Below, one piece after another: positions 36,201 through 44,300 of a DNA stretch of 64,000 bases. Location: the NCBI RefSeq assembly GCF_010730195.1, contig NZ_AP022613.1, forward strand, positions 2,356,001 to 2,420,000. Reading direction: 5' to 3'. The notes below the pieces were generated by a model. It worked only from the letters and a program-made list of their open reading frames with translations, searched no databases and was not told where the DNA came from. Positions within the stretch are counted from its first letter, which is position 1. Every line of letters begins with the position of its first letter. Source of the stretch: Mycobacterium conspicuum (GTDB lineage: Bacteria > Actinomycetota > Actinomycetes > Mycobacteriales > Mycobacteriaceae). Both the position numbers and the translations under genes were made by a program.

Positions 36201-38304
36201 CCTCGCGATACCCCGCTCGACCGACTACATCCTGGAGCCGACCGAACGCGGCGCGATCGACAACCTTCGCCTCGTCGAGACGCTGGTGCCCCCGCCGAGC
36301 GCGGGTCAGGTGCAGATCCGGGTTGACGCCGCCGGCCTCAACTTCCGGGACGTGCTCAACGTGCTCGGCCTGTATCCGGGCGACCCGGGCCGGGTCGGCG
36401 GCGGTGACCTGGCCGGCATCGTCACCGAGGTGGGTGCCGGTGTCACGGGATTCGAGGTGGGCCAGCGCGTCTTCGGCTTCATGCCAGGCGGGTTCGCCAC
36501 CCGGGTCAATGTGCCGGCGGCGTTCCTGTCGCCGGTGCCCGACGGGGTGAGCCTGGTGGGCGCGGCGACCATGCCGGCCGGGGCGCTGACGGTGCGGCTC
36601 TCGTTCGACTGGGCCAACGTGAAGCCCGGCGACCGGGTGCTGATCCACGCCGCCAGTGGCGGTGTCGGTCTGGCCGCCATCCAGATCGCGCAGCAGTGCG
36701 GCGCCACCGTTTTCGCCACCGCCAGCGCCCACAAGCGCGCGGCGGTGCGCAACATGGGTGTGGAGTACGTCTACGACTCGCGCAGCACGGACTTCGCCGA
36801 TCAGATCCTCGCCGACACCGGCGGCGCCGGCGTCGACGTGGTGCTCAACAGCCTCACCAACGAGGGATTCATCGAGGCGACGGTGCGGGCGACCGCGAAG
36901 GGCGGCCGCTTCGCCGAAATCGCCAAGCGGGACATCTGGACCCGTGAGCAGATGGCGGCGGCCCGGCCCGACATCGCCTACGAGATCATCGCGTTGGACT
37001 GGTGCATCGAGCACGAACCCGAGCGGGTGGGGCGTCTGCTGGACGAGGTGTCCGAAAGCATGGCCCGCGGTGAGCTGAAGCCGATCGCCGCCGAGGTCTA
37101 CCCGGTCACGGAGGCCAAGGCCGCGTTCCGCCGCATGCAGCAGGCGCGACACATCGGCAAGATCGTGCTGCAGATGCCGAAACCCCTTCAGCCGCGGAGT
37201 GATCGGAGCTACCTGATCACCGGCGGTGTGGGTGCTCTGGGCCTGTACACGGCGGCGCACCTGGCCCAACTCGGGGCCGGCGACATCGTGTTGAGCAGCC
37301 GGCGGGAGCCCGACGCGGATGCGCGGCAGGCCATCGCCGAGATCAGCGAGCGGCACCGCTGCCGGGTTCACGTCTTCGCCGCCGACGTCGGCGACGAGGC
37401 GCAGGCCGAAGCGCTGCTGGCCCGCATCCGTGCCGAGCTGCCGCCGCTGGCCGGGGTGGCCCACCTGGCGGGCGTGCTCGATGATGCGCTGCTGCCGCAG
37501 CAGGATCTGGAGCACTTCCGGACCACGTTGGCGCCCAAGGCCTTTGGCGGGCACTACCTGCACCGGTTGACGAAGGACGACGATCTCGACTTCTTCATCG
37601 TGTACTCGTCGGCCTCCAGCGTGCTCGGTTCGCCCGGCCAGGCCAACTACGCGACCGCCAACGCGCTGCTCGACGGGCTGGTGGCGGCCCGCAGGGCGCA
37701 GGGCCTGCCCGCGACCAGCGTCAACTGGGGTCCGTGGGCCCAGGGCGGCATGGCCACGTCGCACGCCGCACGCGCGAATCTCAGTGCGCAGGGCCTGATT
37801 CCGCTGGAACCTTCGGCCTCCCTCAACGCGCTCGACGAGATCCTCGGGCACGGAACCGGGCAGGCCACCGTCATCAAGGCCAACTGGCAGCGTGCCGCGA
37901 AGGGTGGGCTGGGTTCGTCCCGGCCAGCGCTTCTCGACGCGGTGCTGCCGAGCACGGTCACGGCGAGCCGCGGCGACAGCGAGCTGCTCCGGCAACTGCA
38001 CGAGGTGCCCGAGTCGGAGCGCGGCAGCTTCCTCACCGAGTACCTGCGCTACGAGGTGCAGAGCTTCTTGCGGCTCGCGCAACCGCCGGCCGCAACCAGC
38101 CGGTTCCTCGAGCTCGGCACCGACTCACTGATGGCGGTCGAGTTCAGCAACCGGTTGCTCCCACAGTTCGGTGGGGCGTTCACGATCAGCGCAACCGCAG
38201 TATTCGACTATCCGACAATTGGGTCGCTCGCCGAGTACCTGGCCGGTCAAATGCCGGACGCGGAGGAGGTCGAATCCGTTGATGAGTCCGAGCCCGCGCA
38301 CTGA
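27283..38304 (+). CDS. PKS1: two-module type I polyketide synthase (KS-AT-KR-ACP-KS-AT-DH-ER-KR-ACP)
   Basis: 3673-residue modular PKS. Module 1: KS about 20-450 (active Cys193 in DTACSSS, EAHGTGT), AT about 550-860 (GHSVGQ Ser645, HAFH 743-746, malonyl-type), KR with GGLGAIG near 1196 and SSIAG/AYSAAN near 1330, ACP Ser1506 (GMDSL). Module 2: KS from 1569 (Cys1742), AT (Ser2199, HAFH at 2297, malonyl-type), DH (HxxxGxxxxP, His2503; Asp2671 in LLDLCTG without the usual His/Gln four residues on), ER with HAASGGVGLAAIQIA near 3122, KR with GGVGALG near 3313, ACP Ser3615. There is no loading domain and no thioesterase, so it depends on an external acyl donor and hands the chain on. Architecture and size resemble the Pks of GPL loci. 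ATG 27283 overlaps the stop of the mbtH-like fragment. Confidence 0.95.
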   Translation: MTDLQNQALPSTEAATETMGESFAIIGYALRLPGAANADEFWDVLAEGRDAISEVPSDRWDVDEFYDPDPDAPGKIVSRRAGFIDDATGFDAPFFGLSNRETMLIDPQHRLLLETAWRAVEHSGTAPSALAGTRTGVFMGLGTHDYLGLISEQLDYDEIQAYVAIGTSAAAGAGRISYGLGLQGPAVTVDTACSSSLVAVHQACQALRYGECDLALVGGANVLLSAKTAMTFSHAHMLAPDGKCKTFDAAADGYVRGEGVGVVIVKRLEDAIRDGDRIRAVIRGSAVNQDGASGGLTVPNGVAQQRVIADALAHAGVSAADVGYLEAHGTGTSLGDPIEVQAAAAALGKGRADDRPLLIGSVKTNIGHLEAAAGIAGLIKVILSLEHEELPKHLHFQNPSPHIPWDRLPVRVVDQATPWARDGRPRIAGISSFGFSGTNSHVIIEEAPVEVGQAAGAPAPADDRRFSVLPLSARSPEALVALADGYRSWLAANPEASLADVCYTAGVGRSHLEHRAAVVVNSSESAREFLGALADDRPAPGLLRGECTDKPKTAWLFTGQGSQYTGMARELFETEPVFAETLNRCAAAVADVLEKPLLDVIFDAANEDTLRQTAYAQPALFAVGMGLARLWQSWGFEPDVLIGHSVGQYTAACVAGVFSLEDGMRLMAERGRLFGSLPAGGRMAAVFAAAERVESLTDEFPSLSVAAYNGANTVLSGPGQDLEQAVAKLSDDGVRCDWLDTSHAFHSALLDPVLDEFEAFADRFEFRSPQKTLVCNRTGAALGRSAKLDGGYWRRHARQPVEFAKSVRTLSDLRCTMLLEIGPQPVLTAAAMRAWPDPATAPRAIASLRKNVADHRQITEALANAYVAGHRPDFGALRQGTARKVDLPTYPFQHRQYWFREDRVADGRQPSSRGSGQGEAVRTDTVRLLEDGRIEELAALLDGANGNQSAVDVLKQLAAQHNQQRGAQSITDSRYEIRWEKAAAAKAGEKSAWILITDDARAAQPVVDALAAGGHRHRILGLPVSDADEKQLEAALRAAVDDEPTTRILLLAPIDSDTTASTQSLLRVQHQVLSGTRRLFCAAAAAELRTPIWLITRGAQRVAGTDTVSPAQSSLWGFGRAVALEHPRLWGGLADLPASGADAWSRLIDFVVAAPAGEDQIALRDQAVYVPRLTRRAGQPVATPPELRSDATYLVTGGLGAIGLEVAEYLAAHGAKQLVLTSRRAPSDAAQQRIDAIREKDSCDVRVITADVANPHDVARVLTTVRAELPPLAGIVHAAGEISTTPLRDLDDAEVNRVFAGKVWGAWNLSEATAGLKLDFFVSTSSIAGVWGAGGQTAYSAANAFLDGLTWRLREQGVPATSVNFGPWLNAGMADEAARAELDKRGVRPLSPADALAGMAELMAASGKGTSHGVVARIDWASFLPLFQVAGKRSFFAQLQREVPESESAPTASGNTQLVDRLSVAPAQQRKKLVVDYLRDVVAEVTRIDASEIRDEAGFFDVGMDSLMAVELRRRVERAVGKELPSTLAMDYPRLVDVADFLLGDVLSFAAPESSAPAPVAPVAAPVRSDEPIAIVALACRFPGAPDAEAYWELLSGAVDAIREIPEDRFDVDEYYDPDPEAPGKIYTRYGGYLESIDGFDPEFFNISPREAVWMDPQQRLMLEIAWEGLERAGYAPAALRGSRTGVFVGVAANEYSQLLHANSVETLEAHFITGNALNVIAGRVAFALGLEGPAMAVDTACSASLVAVHQACQALHSGDCDMALAGGVNVLVSPASIVATSRARMLSADGRCKTFDAAANGYARSEGCGILVLKRLSDAQRDGDQVCAVIRGTAVNQDGASSGLTVPNGGAQQRLIATALARAGLVGGDVDYLEAHGTGTSLGDPIEVQAAAAAYGIGRDPNRPLLIGSAKSNIGHLESAAGIAGLIKVVLSLQHGMLPQNLHFENPSPNIPWDSLPVRVVDKAIPWQANGRPRRAGTSSFGFSGTNAHVLIEEAPAQSGEAEPAATQDSDAPVTVLPLSARAPEALAALAQRYADWLEAHPDADITDVAFTAGVGRSHFEHRAALVVDSVAEARQLLAGLAENQVGRGAVRGVCGDPPKTAWLFTGQGSQYPGMARELFDTEPVFAETVKRCAEAVEGMLPRPLLEVILEADGAAGEADKTVAHTSFAQPALFAIEMGLARLWQSWGIEPDVVLGHSVGQYAAACVAGVFSLEDGARLMAERGRLFGSLPAGGRMVAVFTDAQRVESAAEAFPRISVAAYNGPNTVLSGPGDDLEQIVAKLTGDGVRCTWLDTSHAFHSELLEPVLDEFESYAKGFEFAVPTLPLVCNRTGAVLTAETPLDAQYWRRHSRQPVQFAESVQTVAKLGCTVLMEIGPQPVLTNAAAQAWPDSSAAPQAVVCLRKGTDARRQIAEALAAVYVAGHRPNFAALQHQPRRRFELPTYPFQRRRFWPKNADIRGVEGQGAGISGVADILGSAKDLASGDIVYTSRFSTKTQPWLSHHVIYGTVVVPGATYAAMALAAAGVPGQVREVFFYEPIILPEKASREVQLTVHPLEDGSGSTFQIHSRPYGEREADWSLNADGKIVSSMDDAPAPVSDESIDSACERLSRMRPQQLFDTFLDMELSWGPTWSTSLKSLWTGDGEAVGDVAIGDELAEHLGSEPIHPVLLDLCTGVAFPAFPAVLAATEEGGPMADLFLPLRYGRVMLPERMPKRFYCRARWQTGSAESETQVFDLDFVDRDGHHLGGIRDFAVKRAPREALLRGLGGDATRNLYTIGWQAAPPPENAVASDGTWLIAGFDELSAQLPGSVVVDPAADQEAWTRLFAQAEDRGAPVSGIVWRSAGQPAAEESSADLAARLEGEIGQLLTVVRTLQAQQDTKLAGGLWIVTERAVATESGEPVDPAQAALWGLGRTAITEQPALRCRLVDFDKFDDAAPLLAGLLGAPADEPEIAVRQGKCLAPRLLPWSRSGNLAIPRSTDYILEPTERGAIDNLRLVETLVPPPSAGQVQIRVDAAGLNFRDVLNVLGLYPGDPGRVGGGDLAGIVTEVGAGVTGFEVGQRVFGFMPGGFATRVNVPAAFLSPVPDGVSLVGAATMPAGALTVRLSFDWANVKPGDRVLIHAASGGVGLAAIQIAQQCGATVFATASAHKRAAVRNMGVEYVYDSRSTDFADQILADTGGAGVDVVLNSLTNEGFIEATVRATAKGGRFAEIAKRDIWTREQMAAARPDIAYEIIALDWCIEHEPERVGRLLDEVSESMARGELKPIAAEVYPVTEAKAAFRRMQQARHIGKIVLQMPKPLQPRSDRSYLITGGVGALGLYTAAHLAQLGAGDIVLSSRREPDADARQAIAEISERHRCRVHVFAADVGDEAQAEALLARIRAELPPLAGVAHLAGVLDDALLPQQDLEHFRTTLAPKAFGGHYLHRLTKDDDLDFFIVYSSASSVLGSPGQANYATANALLDGLVAARRAQGLPATSVNWGPWAQGGMATSHAARANLSAQGLIPLEPSASLNALDEILGHGTGQATVIKANWQRAAKGGLGSSRPALLDAVLPSTVTASRGDSELLRQLHEVPESERGSFLTEYLRYEVQSFLRLAQPPAATSRFLELGTDSLMAVEFSNRLLPQFGGAFTISATAVFDYPTIGSLAEYLAGQMPDAEEVESVDESEPAH

Positions 38305-38385
38305 TCCAAGCCCGGCGGGCAACCGGGCCAACGCAGACGTGCTCGTGTTCGGCGTTGGCGCGATGAGGACCGGTTTTGGAGGGCG

Positions 38386-41300
38386 ATGATGCCGATTGAG
38401 TCTTCCCTTCCCGTCGTGCTGCGGGGGCACGCCAGCCGCCAGCCCGATGAGCCGGCGTTCACCTATGTTGATTTCGCGCAGGACTGGGAGGGCGTCCCCG
38501 AAAGCCTGACGTGGTCGCAGCTGTATCGGCGCACGCTGAACATGGCACGGGAGCTGAGGTCTTTCGGGTCAACCGGTGATCGGGTCGTGATCTCGGCGCC
38601 GCAAGGACTCGACTACGTCGTCGGGTTTCTCGGCGCATTGCAGGCCGGCATGATCGCGGTTCCGCTATCTGAGCCGGTGGGTGGGTCCGCCGACGAGCGT
38701 GTACACGCGGTCCTTCGGGACGCGGCGCCCACTGCCATTCTCACCAGCTCGTCTCTCACGGGACACATCGCCGAGCACATCCAGTCAAAGCCCGGCGAGT
38801 CCGCGCCGTCCATCGTCGAGCTTGATTCGCTGGACCTGGACTCTCCGGACGTCGCCGCTATCGAGGTCGATAGTCCGCCAAGCATCGCCCATTTGCAATA
38901 CACCTCCGGGTCGACCCGTACGCCGGCCGGAGTCATGATGTCGCACGAAAACATCGTGGCCAATTACCATCAGCTCGCGGGCGCCCTCTTCGTGGAGCAG
39001 GGCGGGGTTATCCCACCGGACACCAGCATGGTGTCGTGGGTGCCCTTGTTTCACGACATGGGTTTGGTGTTGGGCATCGTCATGCCGGTGCTGGGCGGAA
39101 ATCACTGTGTGTTCATGAGCCCGGCATCGTTCCTGCAGCGACCGGCACGGTGGATGCAATTTCTGGCCCGCAACGGTCGCGTGTTCACCGCCGCGCCGAA
39201 CGTTGGCTTCGAACTGGCGGCACGTAAGACCTCGGATGACGATCTGGCCGGACTGGACCTCGGGGCCGTGCACACCATCGTCAATGGGAGCGAGCGCGTA
39301 CAACCCGCGACGCTGCGGCGCTTCGCTGAGCGATTCGCCCCGTTCAACTTGAACCCCAAGACATTACGGCCCTCGTATGGGCTCGCGGAGGCCACGTTGT
39401 ACGTGGCGAGCGGCGACGCGCGTCAACCACCGGACACGGTAGTTTTCGAATCCGCGGAACTGACGGCCGGCCACGCCAAGCGGAGCCGAACCGGAGAAGG
39501 CACGCCGCTGGTCACTTACCGCTCATTCGGCTGGCCGACCGTGCGTATCGTCGACCCCGAAACCCGCACCGAGCAGCCCGACGGAAGGGTCGGTGAGCTC
39601 TGGGTACACGGCGACAACGTCGCCAGCGGCTATTGGCAGAAGCCCGAAGAGACCGAACGTACCTTCGGCGCAACGCTTGTCAATCCGTCGCCCGGCACAC
39701 CCGAAGCGCCCTGGCTGCGAACCGGGGACTTGGGCTTCCTCTCGGAGGGTGAGCTGTTCCTCGTCGGCCGTATGAAGGATCTTCTGATTGTCTACGGGCG
39801 CAACCACTCTCCGGATGACATCGAGGAGACGATCCAGGCGATCACCCGAAACCGCTGCGTGGCGATAGCGGTTCCCGACGCCGAAGGCGTCGAGCAACTG
39901 GTCACCATCGTCGAACTCAAGATGCAAGAAGAATCCGAAGAGGCTGCGGCGCAAAGAATCCTCGCCGTCAGGCGTGATATCACCGCGGCGATATCGAAAT
40001 CGCACGGTCTGAGTGTGGCGGATCTCGTTCTGGTGCGACCCGGTTCGATTCCCCTGACCACGAGCGGCAAAGTCAGGCGGCGGGACTGCCTGAAGGTGTA
40101 CCAGCACAACGAGTTCACCCGGATAGACGAGTCGATCCGCGCGCTGGAGCGGCAACCCGTCCCCGATGCCACCGACACGGTTGCGGAGGCCGACTCGGGA
40201 TTGGCCCAACGACTTCGCGCATTGCGCCAGCAGCACCATCAGCTGCTGGTGGCCGAGGTGTGCGCGCAAGCGGCAACGGTGTTGGGCCATCCCACCCCGG
40301 ACCGCATCGACCCCAAGCTCCCCTTCTTGGATCTGGGGTTTGACTCGATCAAGGCGACCGAGTTGCTCGACCGGCTCAACACCGTCACCGAGCTGGATCT
40401 GCCGCTCACGCTGGCCTTCGACTACCCGACCCCCGACGAGTTGGCCACCCACCTGAGTCAGCTGCTGGGCGGGTCGGCCTCGGCCGCCGCGGCGACGGAA
40501 GCCCAAGTGCGAGTGGACGAACCGATCGCGGTGGTGGGGATGGCCTGCCGGTTTCCCGGTGGGGTGGATTCGCCGGCGGGGTTGTGGGAGCTGGTGGCTG
40601 GGGGCATCGATGCGGTGGGGGAGTTCCCGGCCGACCGGGGCTGGAATCTGGCGGACTTGTTCGACCCCGATCCGGATGCGGTGGGCAAGACCTACACGCG
40701 CACCGGGGGATTCCTGGCCGATGCGGCCGGGTTTGACGCCGACTTTTTCGGGATCTCGGGGCGCGAGGCGCAGAGCATGGATCCGCAGCAGCGGCTGCTG
40801 CTGGAGGTGTGCTGGGAAGCGCTGGAGGCCGCGCGCATCGATCCGGCCGGGTTGGTCGGTTCGGACACCGGGGTGTTCGTCGGAGCGTGGTCGCAAACTT
40901 ACGGCGCGGGCGGGTCCGATTCCGTGGAGGGATACGGCCTGACGGGTTCGTCGACGAGTGTGGCCTCCGGGCGGGTCGCCTACGCGTTGGGTCTGCAGGG
41001 CCCGGCGATCACGGTCGACACGGCCTGCTCGTCCTCGCTGGTGTCCACCCACCTGGCCTGTCAGTCCTTGCTCAACGGCGAGTCGACGTTGGCTCTGGCC
41101 GGGGGCGCCACCGTGATGACCACGCCGGCGATCTTCACCGAGTTCGCCCGGCAACGCGGGCTGGCCGCCGACGGGCGTTGTAAGACGTTCTCGGCCAACG
41201 CCGATGGCACCGGGTGGGGGGAAGGCGCCGCGGTGCTGGTGCTCGAGCGGCTCAGCGACGCGCAGCGCAATGGGCATCCGGTGTTGGCGGTCATCGCCGG

Positions 41301-44300
41301 GTCGGCGATCAACCAGGACGGCGCCTCGAATGGGTTGACCGCGCCCAACGGGCCCTCGCAGCAGCGGGTGATCACCCAGGCGGTGGCCAACGCCGGGATC
41401 GGGCTGGATCAGGTCGATGTGGTCGAGGCCCACGGCACCGGCACCACGCTGGGTGACCCGATCGAGGCCGGCGCGCTGATCGCCACCTACGGTGCCGCGC
41501 GCGGCGCCGAGCAACCGTTGTGGCTGGGCTCGATCAAGTCCAACATCGGTCACACCCAGGCCGCGGCCGGGGCGGCCGGCATCATCAAAATGGTTGCCGC
41601 ACTGAACCACGACACGTTGCCCCCGACGTTGCATGTCGATCGGCCCAGCCCGCACATCGACTGGTCGGCGGGCACGGTGCGGCTACTCACCGAGCCGGTG
41701 GCCTGGCCGGTCACCGATCACCCGCGCACCGCCGCGGTGTCCTCGTTCGGGATCAGCGGCACCAACGCGCACCTGATCCTGCAGCAAGCCCCCAGCGCGC
41801 CAACCGAATCCGCGGCCGGGCAGGCCCAGGACGCCGCCCAGCTTTCAATGCCGGCGGCCCCGTTGTGGCCGGTGTCGGCGCGCACCCCCGCCGCGTTGCG
41901 CGCGCAGGCCGACCGGCTGCACCACCACCTGACCAGCCACCCCGACCTGGACCTGGCCGATGTGGCCTACAGCCTGGCGACCACCCGCACCCACCACCCG
42001 TATCGCGCGACGATCACCGCGCCGACGGCCGCCGCCGATCCGCGCAAGGAGCTGCTCGACGCCCTCGATGCGCTGCGCGCGGGCCAACCCCACCCGCAGC
42101 TGACCCAACACCACTTCCTGGGCCACCTGCACGGCAAGACCGTGTTCGTCCTGCCCGGCCAGGGTGGCCAATACCCCGGCATGGGCCGCGAACTCTACGA
42201 ACAGCACCGCGTCTTCGCCGACACCGTCGACGACTGCGACAACGCGTTGCGCCCCTACACGGGCTGGTCGGTGCGCGACGTCCTGCTGCAGGCGCCCGGC
42301 GCTCCGGCGCTGGACCGCGTCGATGTGGTGCAACCGGTGCTGTTCACGATGATGGTGGCACTGGCGGACGTGTTGGGCCACTACGGCGTCGTTCCCGACG
42401 CGGTGATCGGCCACTCCCAAGGAGAAATCGCCGCGGCGTACATCGCGGGGGTGCTGCCCCTGCCCGAGGCGGCCAAGGTGGTGGCGCTGCGCAGTCAAGC
42501 GCTCAGCGCCCTGCGCGGCACCGGCGGCATGGCCTCGGTGCTGCTGGGCGCCGACGCACTGCGGCAGCGCCTGCAACCCTGGGCTGCGGCGGTGAGCATC
42601 GCCGCGATCAACGGCCCTACCCACACCATCATCAGCGGCGACCCCGCCGCCCTCGAGGAATTCGCCGCGGCCTGCGAGCGGGACGGCATCCACATCCGGC
42701 TGATCGCGGTCGATTACGCGTCGCACTCCGCCCAAGTCGAGGCGGTGCGCGAGCGGCTGCTGGCCGAGCTGGCCGACCTCACCCCGGCAGCGGCCCGCAT
42801 CCCGCTGTATTCCACGGTGGGGCAAGCACTTTCGGCCGATCCGCTGGACACCGAAACCATGGACGCCGACTACTGGTACCGCAACCTGCGTGAGCCGGTC
42901 CGCTTCTACGACACCGTCGTTGAGCTGCTGGGCGCCGGCGAGTGCACGTTCGTCGAGCTGTCCCCGCATCCGGTGTTGGCGCCGGCGATCACCGACACGT
43001 TGGCCCAGGCGACCGATCGCGCACAGTCGGCGGTGATCACCACGCTGCACCGCGACCACCCGGATCAAGACAACCTGGTCACTGCGTTGGCCGCGCTGCA
43101 GAACCATGGCCACAGCCCGTCGTGGCCGGCGTTGTATCCGCACGCTCGCACGGTGGAGCTGCCCACCTATGCGTTCGAGCATCGCCGCTACTGGATGGTC
43201 CCGGCCATGGCCGGCGACGCCCGCGGGCTGGGGCTCGACGGGGCGGAGCATCCGCTGTTGGGCGCGGTCGCCGAGCTGGCCGACGAAGACCAGATCGTGA
43301 TCAGCGGCCGGCTGGGTGCCGAGGGCTGGCTGTCCGGCCACCGGGTCAACGACACCGTGCTGTTCCCGGCGACCGGGTTCGTCGAGGTGGCGCTGCGGGC
43401 CGGTGAGTTGAGCGGCTGCCCGGTGATCGACGAGTTGGTCCTGCACACCGCCCTGACGCTGTCCGAGCAGGCGCCGAGCGATCTGCAAATCCTGGTGCAG
43501 CCCCTCGACGAGCACGGGCGGCGCGAGTTCAGCGTGCACTCCCGCAGTGGCGGCCAGCCCGCCTGGACCCTGCACGCCAGCGGCGCGCTGAGCGCCGAGC
43601 AGCCCGCGGCCCGCCCCGCGCCCGTGCCGGCCGTGAGCGTGCCGCCGCTCGACGAGGACGACTTCTACGAACCACTGGCCCAGCGGGGCTACGGCTACGG
43701 CGGTCTGTTCCGGTCGCTGCGCGGTATCGGTTCCGACCCGGCTCGCCCCGACGTCGTCTGCGCCGAGGTGGCGCTGCCCGCCGGCACCGACGTCGCCGGC
43801 TACGGAATCCACCCCGCGCTGCTCGATGCCGCCCTGCACCCGTTGGCCTCCGCTTTGGACGACACCGACGACACTGACGACGCCGACGCGCTGCGGCTCC
43901 CGTACGCGTTGAGCGGCATCACGCTGCACGCCACCGCCGCCACCCAGCTGCATGTCCAGCTGACCCCCACCGGCGCGGACACCTTTGCGCTGCACGCCAC
44001 CGACCCCGCCGGCGCGCCGGTGATCACCATCGCGTCGCTGACCCTGCGCGCCGTCCCCGACCAAATCGGCCGGCCGGCATCGACGGCCGGGCTCACCGAC
44101 GGCCTGTTCGAGCTGACCTGGCCCCTGGCACCCGAGCTGCCGGAACCCGCGGGCACCCCACCGACCTGGGCGGTCTACACCGAGTCCCCCGAGCAACTGC
44201 CGGCCGGCCTCTCCGACGGCACCATCCACACCGACCTGGCCACCCTGACCCCCTGCCCGGAGCTGGTGATCTGGCCGTTACCCCAAGCCGGGGAAACCGA

